Shown: positions 1 through 5,458 of the stretch, piece after piece
Numbering within the stretch: the stretch's first letter is position 1
How the letters are laid out: each line of letters begins with the position of its first letter
Assembly: GCA_944386965.1 (NCBI GenBank)
Contig: CALXDE010000211.1
Location: forward strand, 1 to 8,653
Direction of reading: 5' to 3'
DNA: 8,653 nt
Source: an uncultured Oscillospiraceae bacterium
Lineage (GTDB): Bacteria; Bacillota_A; Clostridia; Oscillospirales; Oscillospiraceae
Translations under genes and position numbers: made by a program
The notes under the pieces: generated by a model
Told to the model about the DNA's origin: nothing
Database searches by the model: none
Seen by the model: only the letters and a program-made list of their open reading frames with translations

Positions 1-953
1 GCGTCCCCCCGGGAGACATGCTTGTGGGCCAGGAGGTTGCCGGAGCGGTGGACCAGGGGCGCGCCCTCGGCCATGGCCTCATAGGGACTGCGCACCGGCG
101 TCAGGGGCTCGTAGTCCACCTCCACCAGTTTTTTGGCCTCCTCCAAAATCTCCTGGCTCTCCGCGGCCACAATGGCGATGGCGTCCCCCAGGTAGTGGGT
201 GATATCCCCCACAGCGATCATGGTGTCCCAGTCCTTCACCAGGTGGCCCACCTTATTCGTACCGGGGATATCCGCGGCGGTAAACACCCCCACCACCCCC
301 GGCAGGGCTTTGGCCTGCTCCGTGCGGATAGCCAGCACCCGGGCCCGGGGATAGGCGCTGCGGACGGCGGAGGCGTAGACCATGCCCTCCATGTAGATGT
401 CGTCGGGGTACTTGCCGTACCCCAGCACCTTCTCCCGCACGTCCAGCCGGTGGACCGACTGGCCGAAGCGCCAGTCCTCCCTCTCTTCTTCCGGCAGCTT
501 CCCCTCCCGCAGGATCTTTGCCGCCAGCTTCACCCCCTGGATGATCTTCACATAGCCCGTGCAGCGGCAGATGTTGTTTCGCAGGGCGAAGGCGATCTCC
601 TCCTCCGTAGGGTCGGGGTTCACGTCCAGCAGGGCCTTCCCCGCCATGACCATCCCGGGGATGCAGAACCCGCACTGGACGGCCCCGGCCTCGCCGAAGG
701 CCCAGACCCAGGCCTCCTTCTCAAAGTCCGTCAGACCCTCCACCGTGAGCACGTTTTTCCCATCCAACTTGTCGGTGGTGAGGACGCAGGCCCGGGTGGC
801 CTTGCCGTCCACCAGCACCGTACAGGTGCCGCAGGCCCCCTCGCTGCACCCGTCCTTCACGCTGGTCAGGCGCAGCTCATCCCGCAGGTAGCGCAGCAGC
901 TTCTCTTTCCGTTCCACTGTGACCGTTTTACCGTTGACTGTAAACGTCGCCAT
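1..953 (-). CDS. xdh: Selenium-dependent xanthine dehydrogenase (molybdenum hydroxylase), N-terminal 317 residues, cut by left edge
   Basis: Read on the minus strand from the ATG at 953, the frame stays open to the window edge, so the C-terminal part is missing. Residues 1-75 form a plant-type [2Fe-2S] domain with cysteines 36, 41, 44 and 56. Residues about 80-150 form the second, all-helical [2Fe-2S] domain with QCGFC (C94, C97) and ICRCTGY (C129, C131). From about residue 170 the a/b-hammerhead domain of the molybdopterin subunit begins (GYGKYPDDIYMEGMVYAS). Fusing both iron-sulfur domains directly to the Mo subunit without a FAD domain fits the Se-dependent xanthine dehydrogenase family known from Enterococcus faecalis and purine-fermenting clostridia. 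These cytoplasmic enzymes oxidise xanthine/hypoxanthine-type purines and carry a selenium-modified Mo cofactor, not a selenocysteine. No in-frame TGA is visible. The single-chain aldehyde oxidoreductase (MOP) has the same architecture and is the main alternative. A GGGAGG-type ribosome site sits about five bases before the ATG. Confidence 0.85.
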   Translation of the reverse strand, partial: MATFTVNGKTVTVERKEKLLRYLRDELRLTSVKDGCSEGACGTCTVLVDGKATRACVLTTDKLDGKNVLTVEGLTDFEKEAWVWAFGEAGAVQCGFCIPGMVMAGKALLDVNPDPTEEEIAFALRNNICRCTGYVKIIQGVKLAAKILREGKLPEEEREDWRFGQSVHRLDVREKVLGYGKYPDDIYMEGMVYASAVRSAYPRARVLAIRTEQAKALPGVVGVFTAADIPGTNKVGHLVKDWDTMIAVGDITHYLGDAIAIVAAESQEILEEAKKLVEVDYEPLTPVRSPYEAMAEGAPLVHRSGNLLAHKHVSRGD

Positions 954-1011
954 GGCGCTCCCTCCCGCAGCTCAGAAAATTTTTCAGGCTTCCAGACTTT
1001 CTTTTAGTATC

Positions 1012-1040
1012 ATCATACAACAGATCCCCTTCCGGCGCAA
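1012..1040 (-). promoter_or_regulatory. Possible promoter for the xanthine dehydrogenase gene
   Basis: On the minus strand a TATGAT -10 (1012-1017) lies 17 bases from a weak TTGCGC -35 (1035-1040). It falls in the 120-base gap between thiN and the dehydrogenase, where no convincing terminator is visible. The dehydrogenase may therefore also be reached by read-through from thiN. The -10 is good and the -35 is poor. Confidence 0.4.
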
Positions 1041-1073
1041 GGGAAATTTTCCGCCCTTCTCCCTTTTTCCCCG

Positions 1074-1697
1074 TCATGTCGCGCTCCGCTCCCAGCCGAT
1101 GAGCAGGGAGCCCTCCCGGACAGAGACATGGGCCTGGGGCGCGATGATGTGGTTGCTGACGCCCAGGGGAAACTCCGCCGTCAGCACAGCGTCGGCCAGG
1201 GGATACTGGACCCCGCTCTCCCAGACGCCCCTGGCGTCCTCCCCCACGCAGAACACCGACAGCAGCCCCCACTCCGGCCCCCGGGGGATGGTGATGGCGC
1301 CGTTGGTAATGGCGGTGTAGGTGAAGCCCGCATCGTACAGGTATCCCCGGGCTCCCCGCCGGCTCAGCCATAGGAGCAGCTGGAGGTTTGCCAGGGTGTG
1401 ATCCAGCCGGCCGCCGGTGCCGCCGTAGATGTGGAAGGCGCGGCAGCCCCGCTCCAGGGCATATTTGGCTGCCAGAAAGGTGTCCGTGTCGTCCTTCTCC
1501 ACCGGCAGGCGGAGGACCTTCGGAAAGTCCGCCGGCTCCTCCATGGAGTCGAAGTCCCCCAGCAGCAGGTCCGGAACGATCCCCCGCCGCTTACAGGCCA
1601 GATACCCACCGTCCGCCGCGATCACATAGTCTCCCGGCTCCGGCCGGCGCACCAGCTCCACATCCTGTCCGGCGCCGAAAATAAAACAGGTTTCCAT
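1074..1697 (-). CDS. thiN: Thiamine pyrophosphokinase
   Basis: A 207-residue cytoplasmic enzyme that transfers pyrophosphate from ATP to thiamine, giving TPP. It shows the family blocks in order: an N-terminal FIFGAG strand, AADGG (27-31), GDFDS (47-51), the acidic KDDTDT (68-73), GGTGGRLDHTLANL (91-104), and a C-terminal GVSNHIIAPQAHVSV (179-193) followed by GSLLI. The acidic and GGRxDH residues correspond to the known Mg-ATP and thiamine sites. Length is normal for bacterial TPKs. I chose the ATG at 1697 because GGGAGAG lies just before it. An in-frame ATA/ATG-rich extension up to 1739 would overlap the -10 of the gene's own promoter. The gene is transcribed away from the thiT unit, so salvage uptake and activation of thiamine sit back to back. 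No riboswitch is visible in its short leader, so it is probably expressed without TPP control. Confidence 0.95.
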   Translation of the reverse strand: METCFIFGAGQDVELVRRPEPGDYVIAADGGYLACKRRGIVPDLLLGDFDSMEEPADFPKVLRLPVEKDDTDTFLAAKYALERGCRAFHIYGGTGGRLDHTLANLQLLLWLSRRGARGYLYDAGFTYTAITNGAITIPRGPEWGLLSVFCVGEDARGVWESGVQYPLADAVLTAEFPLGVSNHIIAPQAHVSVREGSLLIGWERSAT

Positions 1698-1734
1698 ACC
1701 CACTCTCCCTATCATGGCATATTCTGTTGTTTTT

Positions 1735-1763
1735 ATCATATCATTTTTTCCGCGCTCTGTCCA
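1735..1763 (-). promoter_or_regulatory. thiN promoter
   Basis: On the minus strand TGGACA (-35, 1758-1763) and TATGAT (-10, 1735-1740) are separated by exactly 17 bases. Ten of twelve positions match the sigma-A consensus. Predicted transcription starts near 1727, about 30 bases before the chosen thiN start codon. Its -35 lies 27 bases from the -35 of the divergent thiT promoter. Confidence 0.75.
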
Positions 1764-1790
1764 CCGGGGGAGGGCCGGTCAGGCAAAACC

Positions 1791-1819
1791 TTGACAATTT
1801 CCGATCTCCGTGCTACCAT
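1791..1819 (+). promoter_or_regulatory. thiT promoter (upstream of TPP riboswitch)
   Basis: A perfect TTGACA -35 (1791-1796) is followed after 17 bases by TACCAT (1814-1819), which has a TG one base upstream (extended -10). Predicted transcription starts near 1826, almost directly at the 5' edge of the riboswitch. The transcript therefore has little leader ahead of the aptamer. Together with the thiN promoter, the riboswitch and its terminator, this accounts for most of the 326 gene-free bases between 1697 and 2024. Confidence 0.75.
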
Positions 1820-1825
1820 AGGGGC

Positions 1826-1930
1826 GACCAACTTGAGGGGCGCTGGCGGCATGCCGGCTGAGAGGGAGCGTATGGCCGCTCCGACCCTGGAACCTGATCC
1901 GGATAATGCCGGCGTAGGGAGCGCAACTCC
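1826..1930 (+). promoter_or_regulatory. TPP riboswitch (THI element) controlling thiT
   Basis: The conserved parts of the TPP aptamer are present in order. GGGG (1837-1840) can form P2 with CCC (1885-1887). P3 is GCTGGC/GCCGGC (1842-1847 with 1853-1858), followed by the signature CTGAGA (1858-1863). An extra stem GGAGCG/CGCTCC (1865-1870 with 1877-1882) follows. Then comes the pyrophosphate-sensor arm ACCTGATC-CGGATAATGCCGGCGTAGGGA (1892-1920), whose CCGG/CCGG closes P5. The closing P1 helix is not obvious to me, so the outer limits are approximate. The aptamer is followed by an intrinsic terminator before thiT, so TPP binding should end transcription early. I could not pick out one clear antiterminator pairing. 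Confidence 0.95.
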
Positions 1931-1946
1931 ATCCTGTCTCGTGCTG

Positions 1947-1974
1947 CGTGCCCGCGTCCGTGGGCGCGTTTTTT
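1947..1974 (+). terminator. Intrinsic terminator, riboswitch expression platform
   Basis: A 9-bp stem with two G-U pairs (CGTGCCCGC at 1947-1955 with GTGGGCGCG at 1960-1968) and a GTCC loop is followed at once by six T. It lies between the TPP aptamer and the thiT start codon, the classic place for a Gram-positive transcription-attenuating riboswitch. Confidence 0.85.
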
Positions 1975-2023
1975 GTTGCCCCGGGCCGGTTTTCCGGAAA
2001 AATACAAAGAGGGGGAACCATCC

Positions 2024-2611
2024 ATGAAATCAAGAAAGCATGTATACGCCATCTGCGAGGCGGCCATGATGATCGCCATTGCCCTGGTGCTGGACTGGCT
2101 GAAAGACATCCTGCCCGGCCAGCTGCCCAGCGGCGGCTCCGTCTTCAACATCAACATCCTCCCCATCGTCTTTTTCGCCATCCGCCACGGGGCGGGCTGG
2201 GGCGCGCTGACGGGGCTGGTCTTCGGCGGCCTCAACTATCTGCTGGGCCTGAACAGCATGGCCATCGACTGGACCACCATCATCTGCGACTATTTCCTGG
2301 CCTTCTCCCTGCTGGGGTTCGGGGCCGGGCTGTTCAAGGGGCGCAGGGGCGCGGCCTACTGGGGCACCCTGGTGGGCGGCACCCTCCAGTTCCTCTCCAG
2401 CTTCTTCGTGGGCGTATTCGTCTGGGGCATCTACATGCCCGAGGAGTTCCTGGGCCTGACCATGACCAGCCCCTGGTTCTACTCCTTCCTCTACAATATC
2501 CTCTGGGCGGTGCCCAATATCGCGATGACCATCATCGTCTTCGCCCTGCTCTACCGCTCCAGCGCCATGCAGAAATACCTCGCCGGCGCCGATCTCCAGC
2601 GCTACGCCTGA
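2024..2611 (+). CDS. thiT: Thiamine transporter, ECF S-component ThiT
   Basis: A 195-residue, very hydrophobic membrane protein, the normal size for ThiT, with about six predicted membrane segments. ThiT binds thiamine with high affinity and works with the shared ECF energising module (EcfT plus two ATPases), which is not in this window. Visible features are an AxxxA in helix 1 (A14, A18), the position used by group II S-components to contact EcfT. Others are the glycine-rich stretch HGAGWGALTGLVFGGLNYLLG (55-75, H55 conserved in position) and an aromatic-rich C-terminal half (WGIYMPEE, SPWFYSFLYNILWAVPN) where known ThiTs bind the thiazolium and pyrimidine rings. The start ATG at 2024 has GAGGGGG eight bases upstream. 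The TPP riboswitch directly ahead independently supports a thiamine role. The gene is monocistronic and ends at a strong terminator. Confidence 0.95.
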   Translation: MKSRKHVYAICEAAMMIAIALVLDWLKDILPGQLPSGGSVFNINILPIVFFAIRHGAGWGALTGLVFGGLNYLLGLNSMAIDWTTIICDYFLAFSLLGFGAGLFKGRRGAAYWGTLVGGTLQFLSSFFVGVFVWGIYMPEEFLGLTMTSPWFYSFLYNILWAVPNIAMTIIVFALLYRSSAMQKYLAGADLQRYA

Positions 2612-2618
2612 TTTCTCA

Positions 2619-2658
2619 CAAGGAGGCATCCCTCTTCCGATGCCTCCTTGCTTTTTTT
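2619..2658 (+). terminator. Intrinsic terminator after thiT
   Basis: A perfect 12-bp stem (CAAGGAGGCATC at 2619-2630 with its complement at 2639-2650) and an 8-base loop are followed by C and seven T. The distal end of this hairpin also supplies the -35 of the next promoter. Confidence 0.95.
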
Positions 2659-2675
2659 CCCAAATCCGGTATAAT
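2648..2675 (+). promoter_or_regulatory. Promoter of the FMN-binding protein gene
   Basis: A perfect TATAAT (2670-2675) lies 16 bases after TTGCTT (2648-2653), a partial -35 embedded in the 3' arm and T-run of the thiT terminator. Transcription would start near 2682, about 28 bases before the ATG. Confidence 0.6.
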
Positions 2676-2709
2676 GTAGGTATCTACTGACCAGAAAGGA
2701 GCGGGAATC

Positions 2710-3102
2710 ATGGAAGAAGTCGTGCAATTTTTGAAGGACTGCGGCACCTATTATCTGGCCACCGCGGAGGGGGACCAGCCCCGGGTGCGCCCTTTCGGCA
2801 CCGCCCACGTGTTCGAGGGGAAGCTGTACATCCAGACGGGGAAAATCAAGCCTGTCTCCCACCAGATGCTCTCCAATCCCAAGATCGAGATCTGCGCCTT
2901 CCACAACGGGCAGTGGCTGCGCATCCAGGCTCTGGCCGTAGAGGATGACCGGACAGAGGCCCGCAAGAGCATGCTGGACGCCTACCCCAATCTGCGCAGA
3001 ATGTACGATGAAAACGACGGCAACACCCAGGTATTCTATCTCAAGGACGCGACGGCCACCTTCTCCTCCTTCACCGCCCCCTCCCGGACGGTAACATTCT
3101 GA
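2710..3102 (+). CDS. Pyridoxamine 5'-phosphate oxidase-like FMN-binding protein
   Basis: A 130-residue soluble protein of the PNPOx-like split-barrel superfamily, which bind FMN (some bind F420 or haem) and act as small oxidoreductases. The diagnostic N-terminal pattern is present: a helix (EEVVQFLKD), then the strand pair GTYYLATAEGDQPRVRPFG (12-30), where the RVRPFG strand normally contacts the flavin phosphate. Next come KLYIQTGKIKPVSHQM (38-53), the NPKIEICAF strand and a short C-terminal half. It is much shorter than true PdxH (about 210 residues) and lacks that enzyme's C-terminal dimerisation domain, so vitamin B6 synthesis should not be assumed. The physiological substrate is unknown. 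It has its own promoter and an AAAGGAG ribosome site eight bases before ATG, so it appears to be a single-gene unit. Nothing ties it to thiamine except its place next to thiT. Confidence 0.88.
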   Translation: MEEVVQFLKDCGTYYLATAEGDQPRVRPFGTAHVFEGKLYIQTGKIKPVSHQMLSNPKIEICAFHNGQWLRIQALAVEDDRTEARKSMLDAYPNLRRMYDENDGNTQVFYLKDATATFSSFTAPSRTVTF

Positions 3103-3112
3103 GCCGTGCGTC

Positions 3113-3154
3113 AAACAGCCCCGGGCCGCTTGTAACGCGGTCCGGGGCTGTTTT
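3113..3154. terminator. Bidirectional terminator between convergent genes
   Basis: A 17-bp stem with one G-U pair (AAACAGCCCCGGGCCGC at 3113-3129 with 3137-3153) and a TTGTAAC loop. It is followed by T on the plus side, and its A-rich foot gives a short U-run on the minus side. It separates the FMN-binding protein gene from the converging DegV gene. Confidence 0.85.
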
Positions 3155-3168
3155 GCGTGGCTGCCTCT

Positions 3169-4002
3169 TCAATAGGCGATCACGACGCCGCCGTCATAGG
3201 CGTAAACCGTGGAAATCCCGCCGGTGGCGGTGACGAGGATCTCCCGGAAGCGGCAGAGCTTCTCCGCCAGCTCCCGAACGTAATGCGCCCGCTCCAGACA
3301 GTTGCAGTGGGAAATCACCAGGCGCTTTTCCTCCTGTCCGCGGCTCTGGGCGGCCCGGGCGATCATCTTGTGGAGGGCCTGTCGCTCGGTGAAGCCCTGC
3401 CCCAGCTTGATGATCTCCCCCTCCGGAGTGGCGCCCATCAGCAGTTTGATGCGCAGGCTCCCTGTCACCAGGGCCTGGACCTTGGTCAGCCGCCCGTTCT
3501 TGCGCAGGTTCTCCAGGCTCTCCAGAACAAACATGGTATCCATCTCGCTGAGGTACGCCTCTGTCCGCTCCACCACCCGGTCAAAGGCCATCCCTGCCTC
3601 CGCCAGCTCCTGGATCTTCAGGGCTGCCTGTACCTGTCCGGCGGAGGCGGAGCGGGAGTTGAAGAGGTGAACGTTGTGAGCGCCCCCCTCCTCCCGGTAA
3701 TATCGCACCGCCTGGGCCGCGGCGTTGCAGGACCCGGAGAGCCGCTCGGAAAGGGTGACGATATAGATATCCTCCGCCTCGTCAAAATGGGCGCGGTACT
3801 CCTCCGGCGAGGGACAGGCCGTCCGGGTGGGGTCGTCGGAATCCCGCATGGCCGCCAAAAGCTCCGCCTGGTCAATGGTTCCGTCGTCCACAAATTCCCG
3901 CCGCCCCACATATATCGTCAGGGGGATGCGGACAAAGTGGGGGTCCACCTCCATGGCGGGGGTAAAATCGGTGCAGCTGTCACACAAGATTCTATATCCC
4001 AT
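3169..4002 (-). CDS. DegV family protein (fatty-acid-binding)
   Basis: A 277-residue cytoplasmic protein of the DegV/FakB fold. Characterised FakB members hold a fatty acid in a buried tunnel and present its carboxylate to the kinase FakA. The family blocks are visible: DSCTD (8-12), TACPSPEEY (61-69), TLSERLSGSCNAA (83-95), NSRSASAGQ (115-123) and SLENLRKNGRL (162-172). The C-terminus is unusual: the usual H-x-GPG region reads TVYAYDGGVVIAY (265-277), so the histidine and GPG turn that help bind the lipid head group in FakB proteins are replaced. This could mean another ligand. I place the start at the ATG at 4002, nine bases after AAGGTG. An in-frame GTG at 4014 overlaps that ribosome site. 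No FakA kinase gene is nearby. The gene has its own strong promoter with a palindrome over the start region. Confidence 0.92.
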   Translation of the reverse strand: MGYRILCDSCTDFTPAMEVDPHFVRIPLTIYVGRREFVDDGTIDQAELLAAMRDSDDPTRTACPSPEEYRAHFDEAEDIYIVTLSERLSGSCNAAAQAVRYYREEGGAHNVHLFNSRSASAGQVQAALKIQELAEAGMAFDRVVERTEAYLSEMDTMFVLESLENLRKNGRLTKVQALVTGSLRIKLLMGATPEGEIIKLGQGFTERQALHKMIARAAQSRGQEEKRLVISHCNCLERAHYVRELAEKLCRFREILVTATGGISTVYAYDGGVVIAY

Positions 4003-4017
4003 ATCTGAAATCACCTT

Positions 4018-4038
4018 ATCTGATATTCTAAATCAGAT
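4018..4038. promoter_or_regulatory. Inverted repeat over the degV-type gene promoter, candidate operator
   Basis: ATCTGAT (4018-4024) and ATCAGAT (4032-4038) are perfect 7-bp inverted arms around a 7-base spacer. The 21-bp element overlaps two bases of the -10 and covers the predicted start of transcription. A further ATCTGA half-site lies at 4003-4008, 15 bases from the first arm and running into the start codon. Placement suggests a repressor site. Which protein binds it is not known from this window. Confidence 0.55.
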
Positions 4039-4065
4039 TATACCGCCCTGTCCGGGAAAAGTCAA
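4037..4065 (-). promoter_or_regulatory. Promoter of the DegV family gene
   Basis: On the minus strand TTGACT (-35, 4060-4065) and a perfect TATAAT (-10, 4037-4042) are 17 bases apart, eleven of twelve consensus positions. This is the strongest promoter in the window. It starts within the gap after the amidohydrolase gene, so the DegV gene is its own transcription unit. Confidence 0.85.
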
Positions 4066-4093
4066 CCGCGTCCCCTATTTTTCCTGGAGCGCC

Positions 4094-5413
4094 CTAGGGC
4101 CGCTCCTCCAGCAACAGATCGCAGGTCAGGCCGCAGAACGCCTTGACGCCGGCGCACAGGTCCTCCTCCCGGAAGTCGAAATCCTTGCTGTGGAAGGGGC
4201 CGGCGCAGGGGCTGAGGGTGTTGAAGCACAGTCCCTTCCCGCCCCGGCTGTGGACCCGGTTGACCATGTAGGCGAAATCCTCGCTGGCGCCGGCGGTCTT
4301 CCCCGGCGGCGTCACCCGCAGTTCCAGCTTCTCCCGGCAGACCCGCTCACACCAAGCGATCATATCCGGATGGCTCTGGAGGGACTCGGCGGCGCCCATC
4401 AGCCGGATCTCGCAGCCGCAGCCGTGCATGGCGCCGGCCGCCTGGGCGATGCGGCGGGCATAGTCCTCCATATACTGGTTGACCTCCGTCGTGGCGCCCC
4501 GGACCTCCAGCTCCAGCTTGGCCCGGTCGCAGATCACATTGCGCCCGGAGCCGGCGTGGAGGGTTCCCACGTTGACCCGGGTATCTCCCTGGCCGCTGCG
4601 GGGGATGGCCTGGAAATTCAACACGGCGGTGGCCGCCGCGAGCAAGGCGTTGCTCCCCTTCTCCGGCGACGCCCCGGCGTGGGCGGCCCTGCCGGTGTAA
4701 AAGACGTCCATCTTGGTGCTGGCCAGGGTAGCCCCGCAGGTCAGGCCGATTTGATTCTCTCCGCCGGCGCTGTCCCCCATGTGATTGCCGATCACGTAGT
4801 CCACATCGTCCAGATGGCCGTGCTCCACGATGGATCTGGCCCCCCGGAGCCCCTCTTCGGCGGGCTGGAAGATCAGTTTGATCCTGCCCCGCAGCCGCTC
4901 CCGGCAGCGCATCAGGATCTCCGCCACGCCAAGGCCCATGGCGACATGCCCGTCGTGGCCGCAGGCGTGCATCACCCCGTCGTTGACGGAGGCGAAGCCC
5001 TCCCTGGCGGGGCGGTGCGCGGCGGACTTTTCCTCAAAGACGCCCAGGGCGTCGATATCGAAGCGCAGAGCCACTGTGGGCCCCTCTCCGCAGTCGAGAA
5101 TGCCGATGACGCCGGTAAAGCCGTCCTTCGCCCGCTGGGCATAGGGCTGAACAGCCCCCTGATCCAGCGCCCGCCGATACGCCGCCTCCAGCTCCTCCGT
5201 CGGCGGCAGGCCCATTCTCGCCTCCGCCAGGCACACGTCCGGTCCGGTGAGCACCTGGTAGCCCAGCTCCGTCAAACGCTGGGCGATGATGGAACTGGTG
5301 CGGATCTCGCACCAGCCGGGCTCGGCATAGGTGTGCAGATCCCGCCGGACCTCCCTCAGGCGCTCCGCCATGGCGTCCGCCTGCTCCATGATTTCCTTGT
5401 AGACGCTGTCCAT
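4094..5413 (-). CDS. M20 family amidohydrolase, AbgA-like
   Basis: A 439-residue cytoplasmic zinc/manganese amidohydrolase of the M20D subfamily. Its pattern closely follows E. coli AbgA, subunit A of p-aminobenzoyl-glutamate hydrolase, including RRDLHTYAEPGW (23-34), an AbgA-type RMGLP insert (66-70), GFTGVIG (98-104) and HRPAREGFAS (133-142). Metal ligands expected for the family are present: C151 and H153 in HACGHDGH, the catalytic/ligand pair E186-E187 in FQPAEEG, H211 (GNHMG) and H408 (PFHSKDFDF). HAGASPEKGSNALLAA (245-260) belongs to the inserted dimerisation domain. I prefer the ATG at 5413 because AGGAGG lies nine bases before it. An in-frame ATG at 5440 lacks a well-spaced site. It is 45 bases downstream of the PLP-enzyme gene and surely cotranscribed. 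No abgB or abgT is visible, so the substrate may be another N-acyl amino acid or conjugate. It ends at TAG. Confidence 0.9.
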   Translation of the reverse strand: MDSVYKEIMEQADAMAERLREVRRDLHTYAEPGWCEIRTSSIIAQRLTELGYQVLTGPDVCLAEARMGLPPTEELEAAYRRALDQGAVQPYAQRAKDGFTGVIGILDCGEGPTVALRFDIDALGVFEEKSAAHRPAREGFASVNDGVMHACGHDGHVAMGLGVAEILMRCRERLRGRIKLIFQPAEEGLRGARSIVEHGHLDDVDYVIGNHMGDSAGGENQIGLTCGATLASTKMDVFYTGRAAHAGASPEKGSNALLAAATAVLNFQAIPRSGQGDTRVNVGTLHAGSGRNVICDRAKLELEVRGATTEVNQYMEDYARRIAQAAGAMHGCGCEIRLMGAAESLQSHPDMIAWCERVCREKLELRVTPPGKTAGASEDFAYMVNRVHSRGGKGLCFNTLSPCAGPFHSKDFDFREEDLCAGVKAFCGLTCDLLLEERP

Positions 5414-5458
5414 ATCCCGCATCCTCCTGTTTTTCTCCATACGCAGGCCGGCCCCCCC

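Noticed and set aside
1..953. Selenocysteine in the selenium-dependent dehydrogenase
   Set aside because: No in-frame TGA occurs in the visible part, and this family carries selenium in the Mo cofactor, not in the chain.
18..1007. A 329-codon plus-strand open frame at the left edge
   Set aside because: It is the shadow of the xanthine dehydrogenase gene. The minus-strand frame has all eight iron-sulfur cysteines in the right order.
1018..1073. Terminator between thiN and xdh
   Set aside because: The only pairing seen (AAGGG/CCCTT around an A/T core) is five base pairs with no T-run, too weak to call.
1698..1739. Longer thiN start at 1739
   Set aside because: It lies in the -10 box of the thiN promoter, and the family alignment begins at the ATG at 1697, which has its own GGGAGAG.
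4094..4096. Genome-wide recoding of TAG, suggested by the amber in the small gene
   Set aside because: The amidohydrolase gene ends normally at TAG at the expected family length. Reading on gives only a short unrelated tail and runs into the DegV promoter.
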